The position numbers were made by a program, and so were the translations under genes. From Plectrocnemia conspersa (taxonomy: Eukaryota > Arthropoda > Insecta > Trichoptera > Polycentropodidae): DNA of 64,000 nt. The notes beneath the pieces are model-generated. The model was not told where the DNA came from, made no database searches, and saw only the letters and a list, made by a program, of their open reading frames with translations. Location: positions 1,178,001 through 1,242,000 of the forward strand of contig VTFK01000153.1 of assembly GCA_009617715.1 (NCBI GenBank), given 5' to 3'. Below are positions 25,028-40,000 of this stretch, in pieces (position 1 is the first letter of the stretch; every line of letters starts with the position of its first letter).

Positions 25028-28000
25028 CTGAAATGAAAAAATATATCATAAATTACATGTTGATTGCAATAATTTTGCTTTAATGAAATACTCTTTTAAT
25101 TGCAGATTTACAGTTGATTATAATAGATAGATTATAGAGCATAAATGTATGTAAATTTCGATTTTAAATATGAAATAAATCACTACAAAATAATTAACTT
25201 GAACACTAACACGATAGACCAGTTGTATAAGTCGGTGGCTAATACCTAATAGATCTGGGGTTTATGTAAATATTATTAAAAAATACATACTTATTCTGTG
25301 TGATATACCCAATGTGTTATTTTCAGGATTGTAAAACGTTAAAATCTCGTGTTTCGTTTCTTGTATAAGGACGTTGAGCCAAACTGACAAATTAGTGCCG
25401 ACCATGTGCATCAGTCCAAATCGTGCTACTACTTTATGTTTGTAAACTTTCATTTGCTGAAACATTTTAATAATTAAATTAAGTGCTGACAGATATTAAT
25501 TAGTTGCAAATATTACTCTACAAGCTCAGAGCTATGTATTAGTTCAAGTGTGAAAATTTGATTGATTACCTCATTATTTAGAAAAATGAAATACATCTGA
25601 ATAAATATGAAGGCCATTCGCGTTGCAGGAGTGAGCGCCAGCAGCACATTATGGCAATTAGTATCAGGTTCTAATTCAAAGTATTGTCCAAACTCCAGTC
25701 CAGAATATATCATAGAGCCAATTCCGAATGCTGAAAGAAAATTAATAAAATTTATTAATGTACATCATAAATTAACCATTCTACATCATATGAAACAATT
25801 TGATTCAAGTTGGACAGAGTAGTTCCATAGTCGATATTCGTGTATACAAAGTGGTTTAATTTTTCAACCACACAGATCCTCAAGCGTTTATGGTTTTGAT
25901 AACTCTGCACAACATGCATATGTGAGAATTACATTGAAAAATTTGGGATATTTCGATTTCAGAAGCAGCGTTCAGAATATATACACGAACCCTGATTAAA
26001 TAAGTTATTATTATTATATTCTGAAGATATTTCTATCTTTTCCCGCATCAACAGAATTATATAATACAATTGCCCCAAATGAGAGTTAATCCATTTTAGC
26101 ACAATATCATATATGAAGAGGAAATATAACTCTTTTAGACGTTGTTATTTAATATCTACTCAGCATGAAGCTGAAACGAGATACGCATAAATCCTATGTT
26201 ATTGTGTTACTTTGATGAATAAATAGTCGTATAGGGAAGACTTTTTCAAGAAGTGTATAGTTCTTAAGAATTCCGCCGTAAGTTAATGGTGCGGAAGTCG
26301 TTGCGTTGTGTCGTTATCTGGCATGGGGTCTTCTGCTAACGTGAAACGCGTAGGGACCAAACAAAGACTAATGCCAGCTCGGTAAATTATTACATCAAGC
26401 GAAAGCTCGGGGGGTGTCACACTACTTTATTTTATTTCATTGCACTCTCGTTTTGGCTACGAGACAAATCGCCAAACTTTGTCCGATGGAAAGATGTATA
26501 AATTAGTGCAACAACTCCGCAGTTCTTCCTTAACGAATATAAAATACCTACCTTTAGAATCTTCATGACTTTGCAAGCGAAGCAATTCGTTTATATACTA
26601 TTTATTTACCCCGTTCCTCCGACCTGACCCGCCGAAGCTGTACAAAGTAGTTCGGTGATTATTCCGGACGCGATCTTTATGGACACTGAATTATTATTTG
26701 ATTTTTGCGGACAGGATTTTTGTGGACAATAATTATTTCGGACAAAGATTTTTAATATCATATTAAAATAAAAAAATAAGGTAAGCATTTGGATTGTTGA
26801 ATTTTTAACTACCGAGTTCAATGTAGCAATTAACTAGAATTAAACCCAATGAATTAATATTTTTACTGCGTGAAACATGTTTTAACAGTTTTTCAAAATA
26901 GCTGTTGTTGCTATTTTGATTATTTTTATAACATTTTAACCAGTAAACACTGATAAAACGTTTTTTCATAAAATTTAACAATTTAAATGTTAATATTAAA
27001 TTCTTATTTAAGTATAATATTAAAAATATCTTTTTGTCCGCAAAAAAAAAATTCTGTCCGCAAAATTTGTGTCCGGAACAATTCGAGCACCTTACAGAGT
27101 CTAAACAATGTTAAGCTTTATCTTTAAAATAGTATTAAACTTTTTATTTATACAATCCAATATCATGTCATTTCGGGTCAATTTAGATTAGTTTAAAAAC
27201 ACTAAATACATAGTAAATTTTCTAAATATAAAGCATATTTGCTCCTATAATAATCTAGTGGGATTTATATTTAATATTATTGCTAGCTTGCTTCTATTAA
27301 TAAAAAAATATGATTTAATAATCATATCCAATACATTAATTCTCGTTCATGTGTTAAACACGATACGTTTCACATTTCAGTTTTTTATTGATTAAACAAA
27401 CAGTTATGGCTCATAAAAACAGCGCCATAACTCTCGCATCCCTCGAATTATGTTATGTTTAAAGGAAGACATATAAAAATAAAGCGACATAAAATTTTAG
27501 GTAAACTTTAATGAGTCGTGAATATTAAAACGATAGCGTAAACAAACAGATCTCGTTGAAATTTTATTGCGAGTTCGTCTTTATGGTGTTGCGGGAAGGC
27601 TTTCATCTCTTGGAATTAAAAGCCACTTATTATTTAATGCATGTTACTATGAAGTATGATAAATAGAGTATAGTGAAATGCGAAGATAACACCCGCATGT
27701 TTTGGATACTTATTTGGGCAATTTTATTTCCCCCTTTGTGAAGCTAAATAAAAATTTAAGCGAAGGGTCACTTGTTTCATTATTCATATACAGTAAAACT
27801 TCGTTAATTTTTAATCGAAGGGATGGAAATTGAAAGGGTGATAAGAAATGATTGGACAGTGAAATTAATATGCAATATATATTAAATAATCATTTGATTT
27901 TATTTTTTAGTAATATTGAATATATCAAGAATTGGGTTACAGGTATATATATATTATTGAATTACAATAATGATTCAGTGAGCCGTTAGATTCTAAACTC

Positions 28001-31000
28001 TAGAATTTATATCTGATTCATATGTCCATTTTTTACTGTTTCCTGTAATATATGGAAAAAATGGGATATATGGGATATTATATTATTTTGATATCGACTT
28101 ATAATACATTTAGAAAATCTTTTTATTTATTTTTAAACATAGTAACCATAGATTTAAATGTATTTTGTGAGGTTCCTGATTCCAAATTCATAAAAGTCTT
28201 GTGCTTACTTTTTTTTGGCAGAGTTTTTGATAAAAATTTTGTAACCCCATAAAAAGATTCCACGGCGTCAAATTGCATCAGCTTGGCGGCCAGTTGACGT
28301 CATCAAAACGTGAAATAATGCGACGTGGGAACTTTTCACGCAAAATATCCAAAATATGTGTGACAAGTTGCTTTGTCTAGTTGGAACTACATGTCTTCTA
28401 CGTCAATATATTCGAGCTCATGCCAAAAATAATCGGTTATCATGCGCCTGTAGCGCACCGTTGACTGTTACAGTCCGACCTTTATCGTTTTCAAAAAAAA
28501 GTAAGGCCCAGTGATGCCGCCTGACCACAATAGCACCAAACAGTCACTTTTTGTGCATGTAATGGTCTCTCGTGAAACACATTAGAATTTATTTGAAAAT
28601 CAGCATCAACTTCCTGATTCTCTAACACCCAATCTACGTAAACTCTTCGCTTTCTATGGTCTTTAGGCTTCAGTTCTTGTGTTATCTGAATTTTATACGG
28701 TTGTAGGTGAAAGTTCAGATGCAAAATGCGCCAAAAGGAGCGATGAGACGTATTATTTCGCTTTAATATTAATATTATGTATTATTTTTACCATCGTCGT
28801 TAGCTCACGATCGTCTTAATTTAATTTAAATAATTAAAATTTAATAAGCGACACGAGTCACCGCACGCCTTTTGCCATTTTAGTCGCATCACTTACTAAT
28901 TTAATTAAATTTAAATTTAAACGAGTATGACTTTAATTAAACACCGCAATAGCATCGCAGAACAAATAATTTGATTGCGGCCCAAAGCGTAGTTTTCTGG
29001 ACATGTCCAACTAGTGATGGCTCGTTAGTTAGAAAATTTTAATTTGTCAAACTCAGAGCTCGGGGTTCGTTATTGGCTATACACGGTCTGGTAATTTTGT
29101 TCGATTACATCGGACGCAGGACAATAATTGGCGAAGGGTGAAAGATAAATATAACTATGAGCGAATAACATTTATTCTGTATTTACATATCTCACTACGA
29201 ATCATAAGCATTTTGCTTAGAGCATGAAAAAAAAAGTTGTTATGGTCGTATCTGATTTTGAAATCGTTGTTTTTATGATTATGAAAAAGATATTCTACTT
29301 AAACCAAATCAGTATAATTTTATCTTCGGTCGTGTAACAACACCAAATTAAAAATTATCAATGATTTTGAAAATTCTACGGTGGCGTTATATTCGTTGAG
29401 ATAGATAGGTTTTATTCCGAGTTATATTTATTATTTATCTAAGTGCTAGATTTCTTTCGCAAAATAAACCACCACGACACTTAAGCGGTTAAATACATTT
29501 ACCCGTGTTATTACAACGTGGCGACACGTTGTAATAGCGGTGAGGGGGAGCAACTGCGCATTTTTTTCTACTTCTCCCTTCCGCAAAGTAATTCATTTAT
29601 TTATTACGTTTGTTTTAGATTTTTTCGTTTTCTACCGAATTCCGATTAAAAAAGCATTTTTTTTATTTCGCGGCGGCAATTCCGTTTCATTACGCCTCAA
29701 AGGGAGAGTCTAACGAGACACTTTCGGGGCAATATGTAAAATAACTTTTAGGGCCGAGCGTCCTCTTTTGGCGGCGTGATAAATTGAAATTACACGGAAT
29801 GGCGAGCGAAGACGACTAGAGAAATTGGATCCACAAAAAGGAAGCGAGGGGTGGAAAATGGCCGAGGACAAAGCCAAAAGACGTTCTTATCGCTCGCTGA
29901 GAATCGATTTCGAATTCGATGCCGCTTCCTTTTGTAATTTGACACTCGCGAATTTCCGACGAATTATTTCGATGGGCTCTTTTTCTTACTTCTCTCTAAC
30001 GACAGTTAAGTAGGAATTTGATTTTAGAATGATATTGTTAAGCTCATGTGAAACTTGATTTTTATGTGCCCTCATAAATCAATAAATTTGATATCGAAGA
30101 GTTTTGTAGCGGGTATAGATTTGTGGTGCTGTATTATGCCGTTTCATATCAAGTAGTCGATTTTTATTCATTCGAAAACGGACCGTATTGAAATAAGACG
30201 TTCTAAAATAACATAAGTTATCCAATGTTATTAATAAACATTTAAAGTTTTCAATATGATAAACAAACACGAAATATAGACTTAAATAATGGTATAAAAA
30301 GAAGATTATCTTATCCAAGTTGAATTAATCACTAAGTTAGAGCGGCTTATATGCAATACACAGGTTAGGTTAAATTATAAATATTCATCTCACCAACGGC
30401 TCCCATTCTGAGGTAAAAGCTGCCATAGTGATGCTGTTTCGGTCCTCCCACTACAAATCCCAAAGACATCCTTTTCGACAGGCCTCCTTGGTATTGTGAA
30501 TCAGTGGCAGTGGACATCTCGGTATCGGTCTGCTTCCTAGACGTTTCTGACTCGTCTCCAGAATCAGAAGACGATGACCTCGGCGGCGTGGGCAAAGAAG
30601 AGCGGTTCTCTGGAATAATTTTAAGCAACTTTAAAATTTACTTGGAAATTATGGTAAGTAAATAATTCGTTTAGGCGCCAGACGGTATATGGTGTAAGGT
30701 TTTGATGATTAGACGTTCAAAAAAAAAATTAATTCCAATTATGTAGCGTTTTTTTGTGTTCTCGTAGTGGGAATTTTTTCACGGCGCGTTGTATAAACTG
30801 AAATACATTGTGAGTTTCAAGAAGAAACGCGTGATTAAAACGGCGTCTGAAGTTCAAGTACCTGACGAGAAAACTTTCCAGGACTTTACTCCTTCAGCTG
30901 CCAGAAGGGGTTTCATTAATATTCAACGCCGTGAAATGCACATTAATTTACCGCAAAGGGAGGGAGAATATGCCGATTATATAAATAAACATAAATCAGC

Positions 31001-34000
31001 AGTTCCCAATTTTTACTCAAAAATATATTTTTTTACTAATATAAAAGTTATTGTATATATTTAAAATATTTATAATATTCTAACGTTTATATCAAAGCGT
31101 TCTAATTCAAAATACATGTGATCGTAAAACTATAAAGAAATGGTTTTCAAACTAATTTTAAATTGATTTCTATGATCCACTGTTTTTTTTTATATAAAAC
31201 ATATAAAAAATAAATGGTAAAAATATTAACACGAAGAACCTTAATACTTTTTAATCGCAAATATCTTTTAATAATTTTTTTCAGCTTTCTTTTAACAATT
31301 TTAAGCCCATTCATAAAATTTGTTCTTTTAGTTTTAAAAATAATAAGTTAAAGATTCTCATATATACTGCATGGCTAATAAAAAAATAGTTACTTTCCCT
31401 TTCGCTCGCTCGCGTGTTAAGTGACGAGAGTGAGGCGTGCGCTACATGCGTTCCGCACGCCCTTATCTCTCACTCACTCTCGTCACTTAACACGCGAGCG
31501 AGCGAAAAGGAAAGTATCTCACGGTACGCGCCATACGTGTTTCTGTTTTTTCAAAATGATCGTTAGAATGACCTCTAAATTATAACATATTGTGCAAGTG
31601 GTTGAAACCGCTACAATATAAATGCGTAGTATAATATATGCTATCTTAATTTTGCTCAGTTACACTTTAGGAACCCGAAGAAAATGGTACTTTCGATCTA
31701 AGCACAAGTTTATTTGCGTTAATCTTGGTAACACCGCATATGTAGCGCTAGTCAATTATATAATCTGAAGCAAGTTCATCAAAATGTGTATGTTTTAAAT
31801 ATCTTATTATAAAAGTACACATTATTAATATAATGTTAGTCTTAACTGCGCATAATAATTAAAATGAAAATGTTTTAATATAAAGTAAAAAAAGCAATAA
31901 ATGTACGCGCCGTAGACGGTTAACCGGTAAATGTACAACCGGGAACAAACGGCTCCGAGCGGACCCGGCTGCATTTTCCATAATAAAACATAATTTAACA
32001 TCCCATTTCCGGTAGAAGGCTGCCGTGAATTTCCGTCGCAGAGATGAAATTCCGGCGATAAAGCGCAGACGAAAGCTACCAAAAGGTGAAAACATGAATT
32101 ACAAACACGCCAGGTGCACGAACTTTAACATTAAAAATAATATAAAATTAATTTTAATGAACACATTTGCCACTATGATGTGTGAAAATTCGTATGTGAA
32201 AAACTTTTATTACTATGTGAATTTTAATGATGAAAATACATGCAGCATTTACTTCTGTATCAGCCTATATGGTTTACGTAATCGCATGGTAACATACCAC
32301 AAACAACGTATTCAAAGGAAACATAGAATACAAACGCATTATAGAATTATTTTTAATTGCATATCACTTCTGGACATGTCTTAATTTCATGATATGTATG
32401 TTTAAAAATAAAACATATTGCTTTACTTTGCCTTACAGAAAATGATCGAAATAACCGGTGGCAAAAGGGGTGTTTTTTTATTTGAATTTAATATAAATAT
32501 TATTGGGGCATGTCTGCATTTTAAATACGACTTCGAAATATTTTATATGATATTCAATAATAGTTAATAAATATGTATTATAATATTTATCAAAGATTAC
32601 AAATATAATAAACAAATAAATGCTTCTCTAGTAATAGTACACTAATACAAATAAAACATATTTTCGCCATCTCACAAAATGGATATACGTGACTAGTGAA
32701 CGAATTGAAACAGTAAAAATCCAAAGGTTAAATTGAATTGTGTTCAGTTAAATTTATCGAAAGCGTTTATCGTGAAAAATCGACGTCCATTTAATTCGTG
32801 TTGTTAAAAAGCACGAGCTAAAAAAAGCTGCAAATCCAGAGAGATTCGGATTAGCGAGCACGCTCAAGTGGCATTCAATGGATGGAGAGAGAGAGGAGCA
32901 CTCGAAGCTTTCGAGAATAAATTACACGAGTGGTCGTTGTTTATTTACACGCTTACCACAAAGGACTCCTCTTTGTGATACCAACCAGGCGTCCAATTAA
33001 TTATGCATCCTTTATTTTTAAACACACTTCTTTCATGAAACTCATCGCATTATACTCACTTTCTTTGTCAGCGGCTTTCAGCGCTTTTGACCGATCCCTC
33101 AAAAGGGCCGCGTACATGTACAGCAAAAATGCCATGCTGCCGAAATACAGGTACAAGTAGAAACCCTGAAAGAAGAGAAAACGATTAGTGTGCGTAATGA
33201 TCGCGGTGAAAAGAATGAAAGGATCGGCAGATTAACGTATCTGTGTATGTACCTCATAGAACGAGGGCGGTATGTATGTAGAGATGACCTCGGCCATGGG
33301 AAAAGCGATGCCCATCACCACCAGAAGTTTTCCGTAGAGAGCCGATAAGGTATCGGCCAAAGCATCCCCTCTGAAAAAATAAGAAAATATATATAGTGAG
33401 ATATCGTACGGTTGAAAAGGTCCTAGATAGACACTTTTACTTCAGCGTAAACATAAAAAAACTATAATTTTGCTAAAATAATATTTTGGTATACTTCTTA
33501 GTGTCCAGGTCTTTCAGGTATTAGTCAAAAACTTATACCACTGATATATCATTATATGTAAAAAGTCAACATAATACCAAAATACTTTAAGAGAGATCTT
33601 TAACTTTCTTTATTACCGAACAAAATCAATTACGCGCCGAATTTAAGTGATTACACAAAACAGTCCTGAATTAAAATTTTTTTTTTAATATTTAAACCAG
33701 TATTAATTTTAAAAAAAAAGTTTTGCGATAGCTGCAAATTTATGTGAGAAGATGCTAATATATTTTTTTAATTGTTTTTAATTAACATTTAATGGTATAA
33801 TTAGCGTGTTTATAATGGTCATCATGACGCATTGGGAAACTTGTCAAGTAATTATAATTAAATTTTATTTTTTAAAGCAAAAATTATGTTTTCTATACTT
33901 AATTTTATCAATTAAGTCTGCATAGTTTAAGTTTTAAGTTTATATATTTATTTGCAAACGTTTTTATATTATAATTTGTATTAGTTTATTTTTTTATTAT

Positions 34001-37000
34001 GATAAAACACGTTTTAATATTTACACAACTTTTTTTTTATTCGTTGTGGGCCATATTTAATTTTAATAATGAAAATATAAATAGTTTTTTTAGTCTATAT
34101 ATTATTTTATTTCTTATTTTAGATTCTAAGAAAAATAATATGGAATATATTACGTTGAAATAATGCATAAACCTTTACTTGAATTTTACTTTGAAAATCA
34201 TCGCTCCATTGTTCTTACATAAATGTGACAATTTTATGAAATAAGTTCTTCTTGAGGTAAGCCATAATACGAGAACTTGTCAATGATTTCACATAAAGTA
34301 AGAAAAATTAGTTCAGATCGTATATGAAAAACCATGAATATACCTTGGAGATTTCCAGAAAATTTAATTTTATTTGGCGAGCACATTAATTTATGGGGAT
34401 ATATAAAAAGCGCTTGTCAATAAGCTCTTATTGACATGAAGAATAAAATTCGTGAAAGTATCAGAGCAATAGTCAGGTATTTATGGAGAGCGTCAATAAA
34501 AAATCGCATTTGTGAAAATTCAAGTGGGGTCCATACAAATTTCCATAAATTTTTCATAACAATCAAACAAAGGTTTTTTGCCAAACATAAATTGACATAT
34601 TCGAAACACCTAAATACAGTATAAAACACTTGAAACTCACAAAGACACACAGACGCGAGGAGAGCGATGGACTCAAACTATTGCCACAAACTGACAAGTA
34701 TAAATTAGAGACAGTAAAAATCTAAAAATTTCGAAAGGTAACAGCGAGTACTTTGATAATTTCATTACTGTGAAGTACCATCAATTGCTTTAAATCTATT
34801 CCGATCGCCTGTTATAATCGATTTGGATTAACATAGAATATTACTCACTCGACGCCGCCGCCCGGCACTGACACCTGAATTTTATTTTTATATTAGTTTT
34901 AATATATGCTTGTGTTACATTTGTATTAAAAAGCTCTTTCAGCGTCCAACTGGACGCCGAAATATATACGCATCAAAATAAATGTTATTTACCCCACTCT
35001 ATTCAACTAAGAATATTGAGGAATATATTTATTTATTTATTGCTAGGCCACTTTAGACAAATATTGGGTGATCTAAGTACTTCTCCAGCTCAGTTAAGTT
35101 AAATAAAAAAAAACTATATAAATAACATAAATATTATGAAACAATGTAGCATTATTAGGGCAATTAAAATTTTTTTGTATCTGAGGAAAAAAATCAATTC
35201 ATGGAAACACGAAACACCATCAGGCAGGTAATCTTAAACAATATAAAATAAAAATAAATGATGAAGATTTACGTCAAAAGCAATAAAATTGAATCCTGTG
35301 GAGAACAGACGGTATAAATATAAAAATATTTTTTTAGAGCTCAATATATTTTTTTTGTTTCGTAAACTACGAAGAAATATTGCGATTTAATAAGTATTGT
35401 ATACAGAGGTATTGCATCTACGAAAATTTTGACAGTGACGTAAAATCAGATTACGTATTTAAATGTCACAAAGTTTGTGATAACCTTCTACTTTTTCCGC
35501 TTAAAATTTACGATACTCTTACCTGAGTATTTAATATAAATAAAAATTTCAACAGCAGCGCTTCTTTTAGTAAAATATAAATGGATCACTAAACAAACAT
35601 CATACTTATACAAGATTAAGATTTGCTACGGTCATTTTAAGCACCACGTCACAAGTTTATTTTTACTATTAAATCCGAATATTAATGATGGTAGGCAAAC
35701 TTTTTAATCAGAATTAAAAAAATAACACACGCAACTTTAGCAATTCATTTCCGTCCAGAATTTCGCACAAAAAAGGCACTCGCGAGATTTTCCGTATTAA
35801 AAAATGAGCAAATCCAGAGTTTAATTCTATCCCAAAGTTTGGGTCACTGGGCTGGAAGGGGAGTTGCGTTGTTATATTTTTTTTGTACTTCGTATGATAA
35901 ATTACACCCAAGAACGTGTCATTAAAAATGCGTTAAGCACCATTGAATTTTTGCGTGAATTGTTTTAGGACTGAGAGAATGCGTATAATGAATATAGTAT
36001 ATATTTTTTAAAAGACATCAATCTAGGCGGTGATTCGAAAAACATTGACTTCGGGGCTGTAAACGACCGGAACGAGCACAATCGAAAAAATATGCAAATA
36101 CGCAGAATAAAACTCACTGAAGATTAATCAATGCGAGCATGTTCGTGTATTTTTTTTATCGGGGATGATAAATCACGAAATTTACGCACAATGTAACGTA
36201 GTATATTTTATGGGGTGGGCTAAAAGCTTTAGGCAAAACTTTTCAATTTTAATTTTGTATAAACTTTTTTTTCAAATTAATACTTTATATTCTGTGAATT
36301 AAAATACTTTAGCTACGAGTTTGTATTTACGGCTTTCGTATAAATCAGTGTTCGTGTAAAAAATATTTACGTAACGTAACCCATTTCTGGATAATGTTGT
36401 GGGTAGATAAAGGGGAAAAATAGCAAAAGAGCTGAAGGCACGGACCGAGTGTCTCATTGTGGAACAAAGGGATGAATTTATGTACCGTCAGAGTACCCTT
36501 CTCAACCGCGATAAGGGATTAACTTAAAACGCATCTTAATCTTATAATCTCGTTGATTGCCTCGCACTTTGAGTATTTTCTTTTTTTCTTCATTCTAAAT
36601 TTGAATGACTATTAAAAGAACTTTACTTAAAAGCTTATGTTTTCCCTAATAACAAGACATTTATATAAGGTGTGACAATTTAATTCGGGAATGTCACATG
36701 AAATATGACTTATAATAAAGCAGCATATAGACTATATCAAATTTGTAAATCAATTGAAAATATGGAGTTCAACTAATTTTAGGAATAAGGAAACTTGAAG
36801 TTGTTGAAATCAAATACCCTCTCTATTCACCTGTCTCTATACTATTAGACATATTTCTCTTTCCTAAAGAAAAGTCGTTCTTCGCAGATGTCATCCATGG
36901 ACAGCATTGTCGTGGAAAATAATATGTATGCCGTTATACAAAGTAATATACGGCAAGCCTGTCATATTTTATTAAAGGCTTGTTCACTCGCATATGAAAA

Positions 37001-40000
37001 ATGGGTATGACTCTGAAGAAGAAAATAATTATGTTAGCTTCTTTAGATACAACGTAGGTATAACATATAAAGTAAATGAAGAGCATCTATAGAGCTATAT
37101 ATACATATATACATGTAAGGTTAAAGGGTTCGCATACTCGAATTAATAAGAAAGCCGAGCCACCTGTAATGGGATTCTTTGTCGGTATATATTCCACGAG
37201 CTATTATTTGCCGCACTTCCACATTAGAAGCAATTTCGCTCAGAGAGCCTTGCGGTATGCGATAGAATTTTCCCGCTCGCAGGACCCAAGGTCCCTGAAC
37301 TTATCGACTCCTTCGCCGCCTCCGGAAAAACCTCCACCCATCGGCTTCCTTTTTCGATTTAGGGGGTTGAGTGCCGGCTGATAGGTATGAAGGGCGCAAA
37401 TGACGGGAAAAGAGACCAGAGCGGCAAGAGTCTGAAAGCGCAGACGGATCTCACTCGAGCCGCCGACACATAAATCATTCATAAGAACAAAAGGTAAAAG
37501 AGGAATAAAATCCGGCCGCACGTATTGCCATTGCTCTCTCGCAAAGTGGATCCGCAAATAAATAGCGCGAAAAACCCACTTTGCGCTAGCGCTGAGCTCC
37601 AAAGTCGATTATAAGGGAACAAAGAATGGAAAATCTTGGATGAGCTCTCCTCCACCTGATATAAAAATGTACATGCTTAATAATATACAAAAAATAACAT
37701 CGTACCTGTTGAAAACAGTTATCTTTACCGACAATAAGTCATATATACATATATAACTTAATAGCTGACTACATACATATACGTTCAAGCAAATATAAAG
37801 GAATTTTTTTTAAGCGATTTGTTTTTTCGAATTGACAACACTTTTTTCCAGCGACAGCCATTTGACATCTGACAGCTGATTTGTTTGCCATTTCACCATA
37901 AATAAACTTACTGTGCGCTACGTCCATTTTACGGTCGACAAAAACGTCCATCCGAGCAAATAAATCGAATAACCATGGATCGTTTTTGCACCACGCATAA
38001 TCTAATTGATTATACGCATCCGTAGAGACGTCGTACAGTGCGCACCCAATATGTTTCCGCTGTGAAGCGTAGTATTGAGGAGGACCCAAATGAGTCGATT
38101 CGCCACCGTGCACAGCAATTGGAGCTGTGTCCATCCACTATATGGAAGATTTTGCGGAAAAACCTTGGAAAGCTTACAAGATTCAGCTCATTCAATAATT
38201 TAAGCCGCTTGACTATCGTGCTCGTCATACGTTCGGTGAATATACCGAAAACGAGATTGCTCTTGATCCTCATTCTCACCAGAAAATTTTGTTCAGCGAT
38301 GAGGTTCATTTTTGGTTGAATGGCTATATTAACAAGCAAAATTTACGCATTTGGAGTGAAGATAACCCATTATTGAGACGCCGGTACATCCACAAAAAGT
38401 CACTGTTTGGTGCGCTTTATGGGCTAGTGGAATCATTGGTCCATATTTCCTAAAAAATGATGCCTGCCAGAACGTTACAGTCAACGGAGAGCGCTATAGA
38501 TACATGATTACTGACTTTTTCGTTACACAATTGTATGGCATTAATGTAGAAGAGATTTGGTTTTAATAACACGACGCAACATGTCACACAGCGCGCGCCA
38601 CAATCAATTTATTGAAGGAAACATTCTATGAACAGATAATTTCGCGTAATGGACTTTGGATTTTTTTATGTAAGGATATGTGAAGTCGCTAGTTTACGCC
38701 GATACAATAAAGACGATGAACGACTTTGAAGTCAACATTCACCGCGTTATTATCGATATTACTACATCAAATAGATGACGGAATTCTAACATCAAAACTA
38801 AAAATATAAACTTTCTTTAAATAATAAAATCTGTGACGTGGAAGAGTATCAGGCATCATTTGCAGTTATGTTGTGTTTGAATTGTAGGCTTAAGGATTAT
38901 TAAGGATTAACAATTAATATTAAGGATTAACCTCTTTCAAAGAAGTTGCATGTGGCTCAAAATTTAGGACTCTAACCTAGTCGGGTTTTGATTTAGTATA
39001 CAGTGTGGACTGAGGCTAAGCCTAACCTCCTACCTGGACTGTCGCGAGTGGTAGCCGCAGTTGCGTCGGTTTATTAAAATCTTTTGTGGAAATAGATATA
39101 TACATATATACAATCCCATCATTCCATTTTCTTTGGGTCATCAATTTTAAGTACTTGATATTATCAATATACATCCGTACAAACTAATATAATCAAAGAA
39201 CATGTTAATGAGAACCTCAAACTTCGATCGAACTTGACTTGCTTTTTTAGTCTTAGATTTTCACGGCGTTTCCGTTAAGACGATTGATCTTTGTTTCGAT
39301 ATCGTAAACATACAAACAGAGGCTATATTTAACTATTGTATATTAATTTTTAACGGTGCTATTTTTGTTGAAAATTCAACAGTTTTGGAACAAATATGCC
39401 TGCTACTCATTTAATACCCACTACACCAGCAACTTTGTTTTGTACTTTTTTTAGCAATCTCCCTAATAATGATTTATTACAAAGTACATTACATTTTTAT
39501 CGGTGGTTTATGTGTTAAACTTCCCATACACTTAGAAACGTTTGTACCATTTATAAACCCTTCGTTTTAACATAACATCGTCGCCTAAAGCCGTCTTCAA
39601 CATTTGCACCACCCTACTGCACTTTTTACGCAAAATATATTTTTTGTTTCGTAATTTTCGATATAAAAAACAAACTACGCGTTCATTATGGCTGATTCAA
39701 TCGTCATTTTTTAGTATTTAATTAAAATGAGTTAATATTTGTTTCTCTCTAAATTTTATATACAATATATCTAATTGTTTTTATTATAAAGAGATATAAA
39801 CTATACTCACGCTCCAATTGCATGCACGTGTTGACCCTGGGCAGCTCTGGACGGTCTTCTGAGCGGCGGAGGTGGAGGAAGGTGCATCCCATGGTAAAGA
39901 GCAGGCGGAAACGAGATCATAGGCGGCGTTGGTAATCTGAAAGAAAAAAGGAAATATCATAAAAACCTCATTTTATACAAAATCTGTTCTTTTCGGCGAA

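Noticed and set aside
30789..31064. 91-codon plus-strand frame as a gene on the opposite strand of the otopetrin intron
   Set aside because: No recognisable domain; the C-terminal part degenerates into AT-rich codons, and no splice or promoter evidence was found.
37240..37602. 120-codon minus-strand frame inside otopetrin intron 2
   Set aside because: It does not match otopetrin and is not needed, since the exons on either side join in phase.
37769..38134. 121-codon minus-strand frame
   Set aside because: It is the antisense shadow of the Tc1/mariner remnant on the plus strand.
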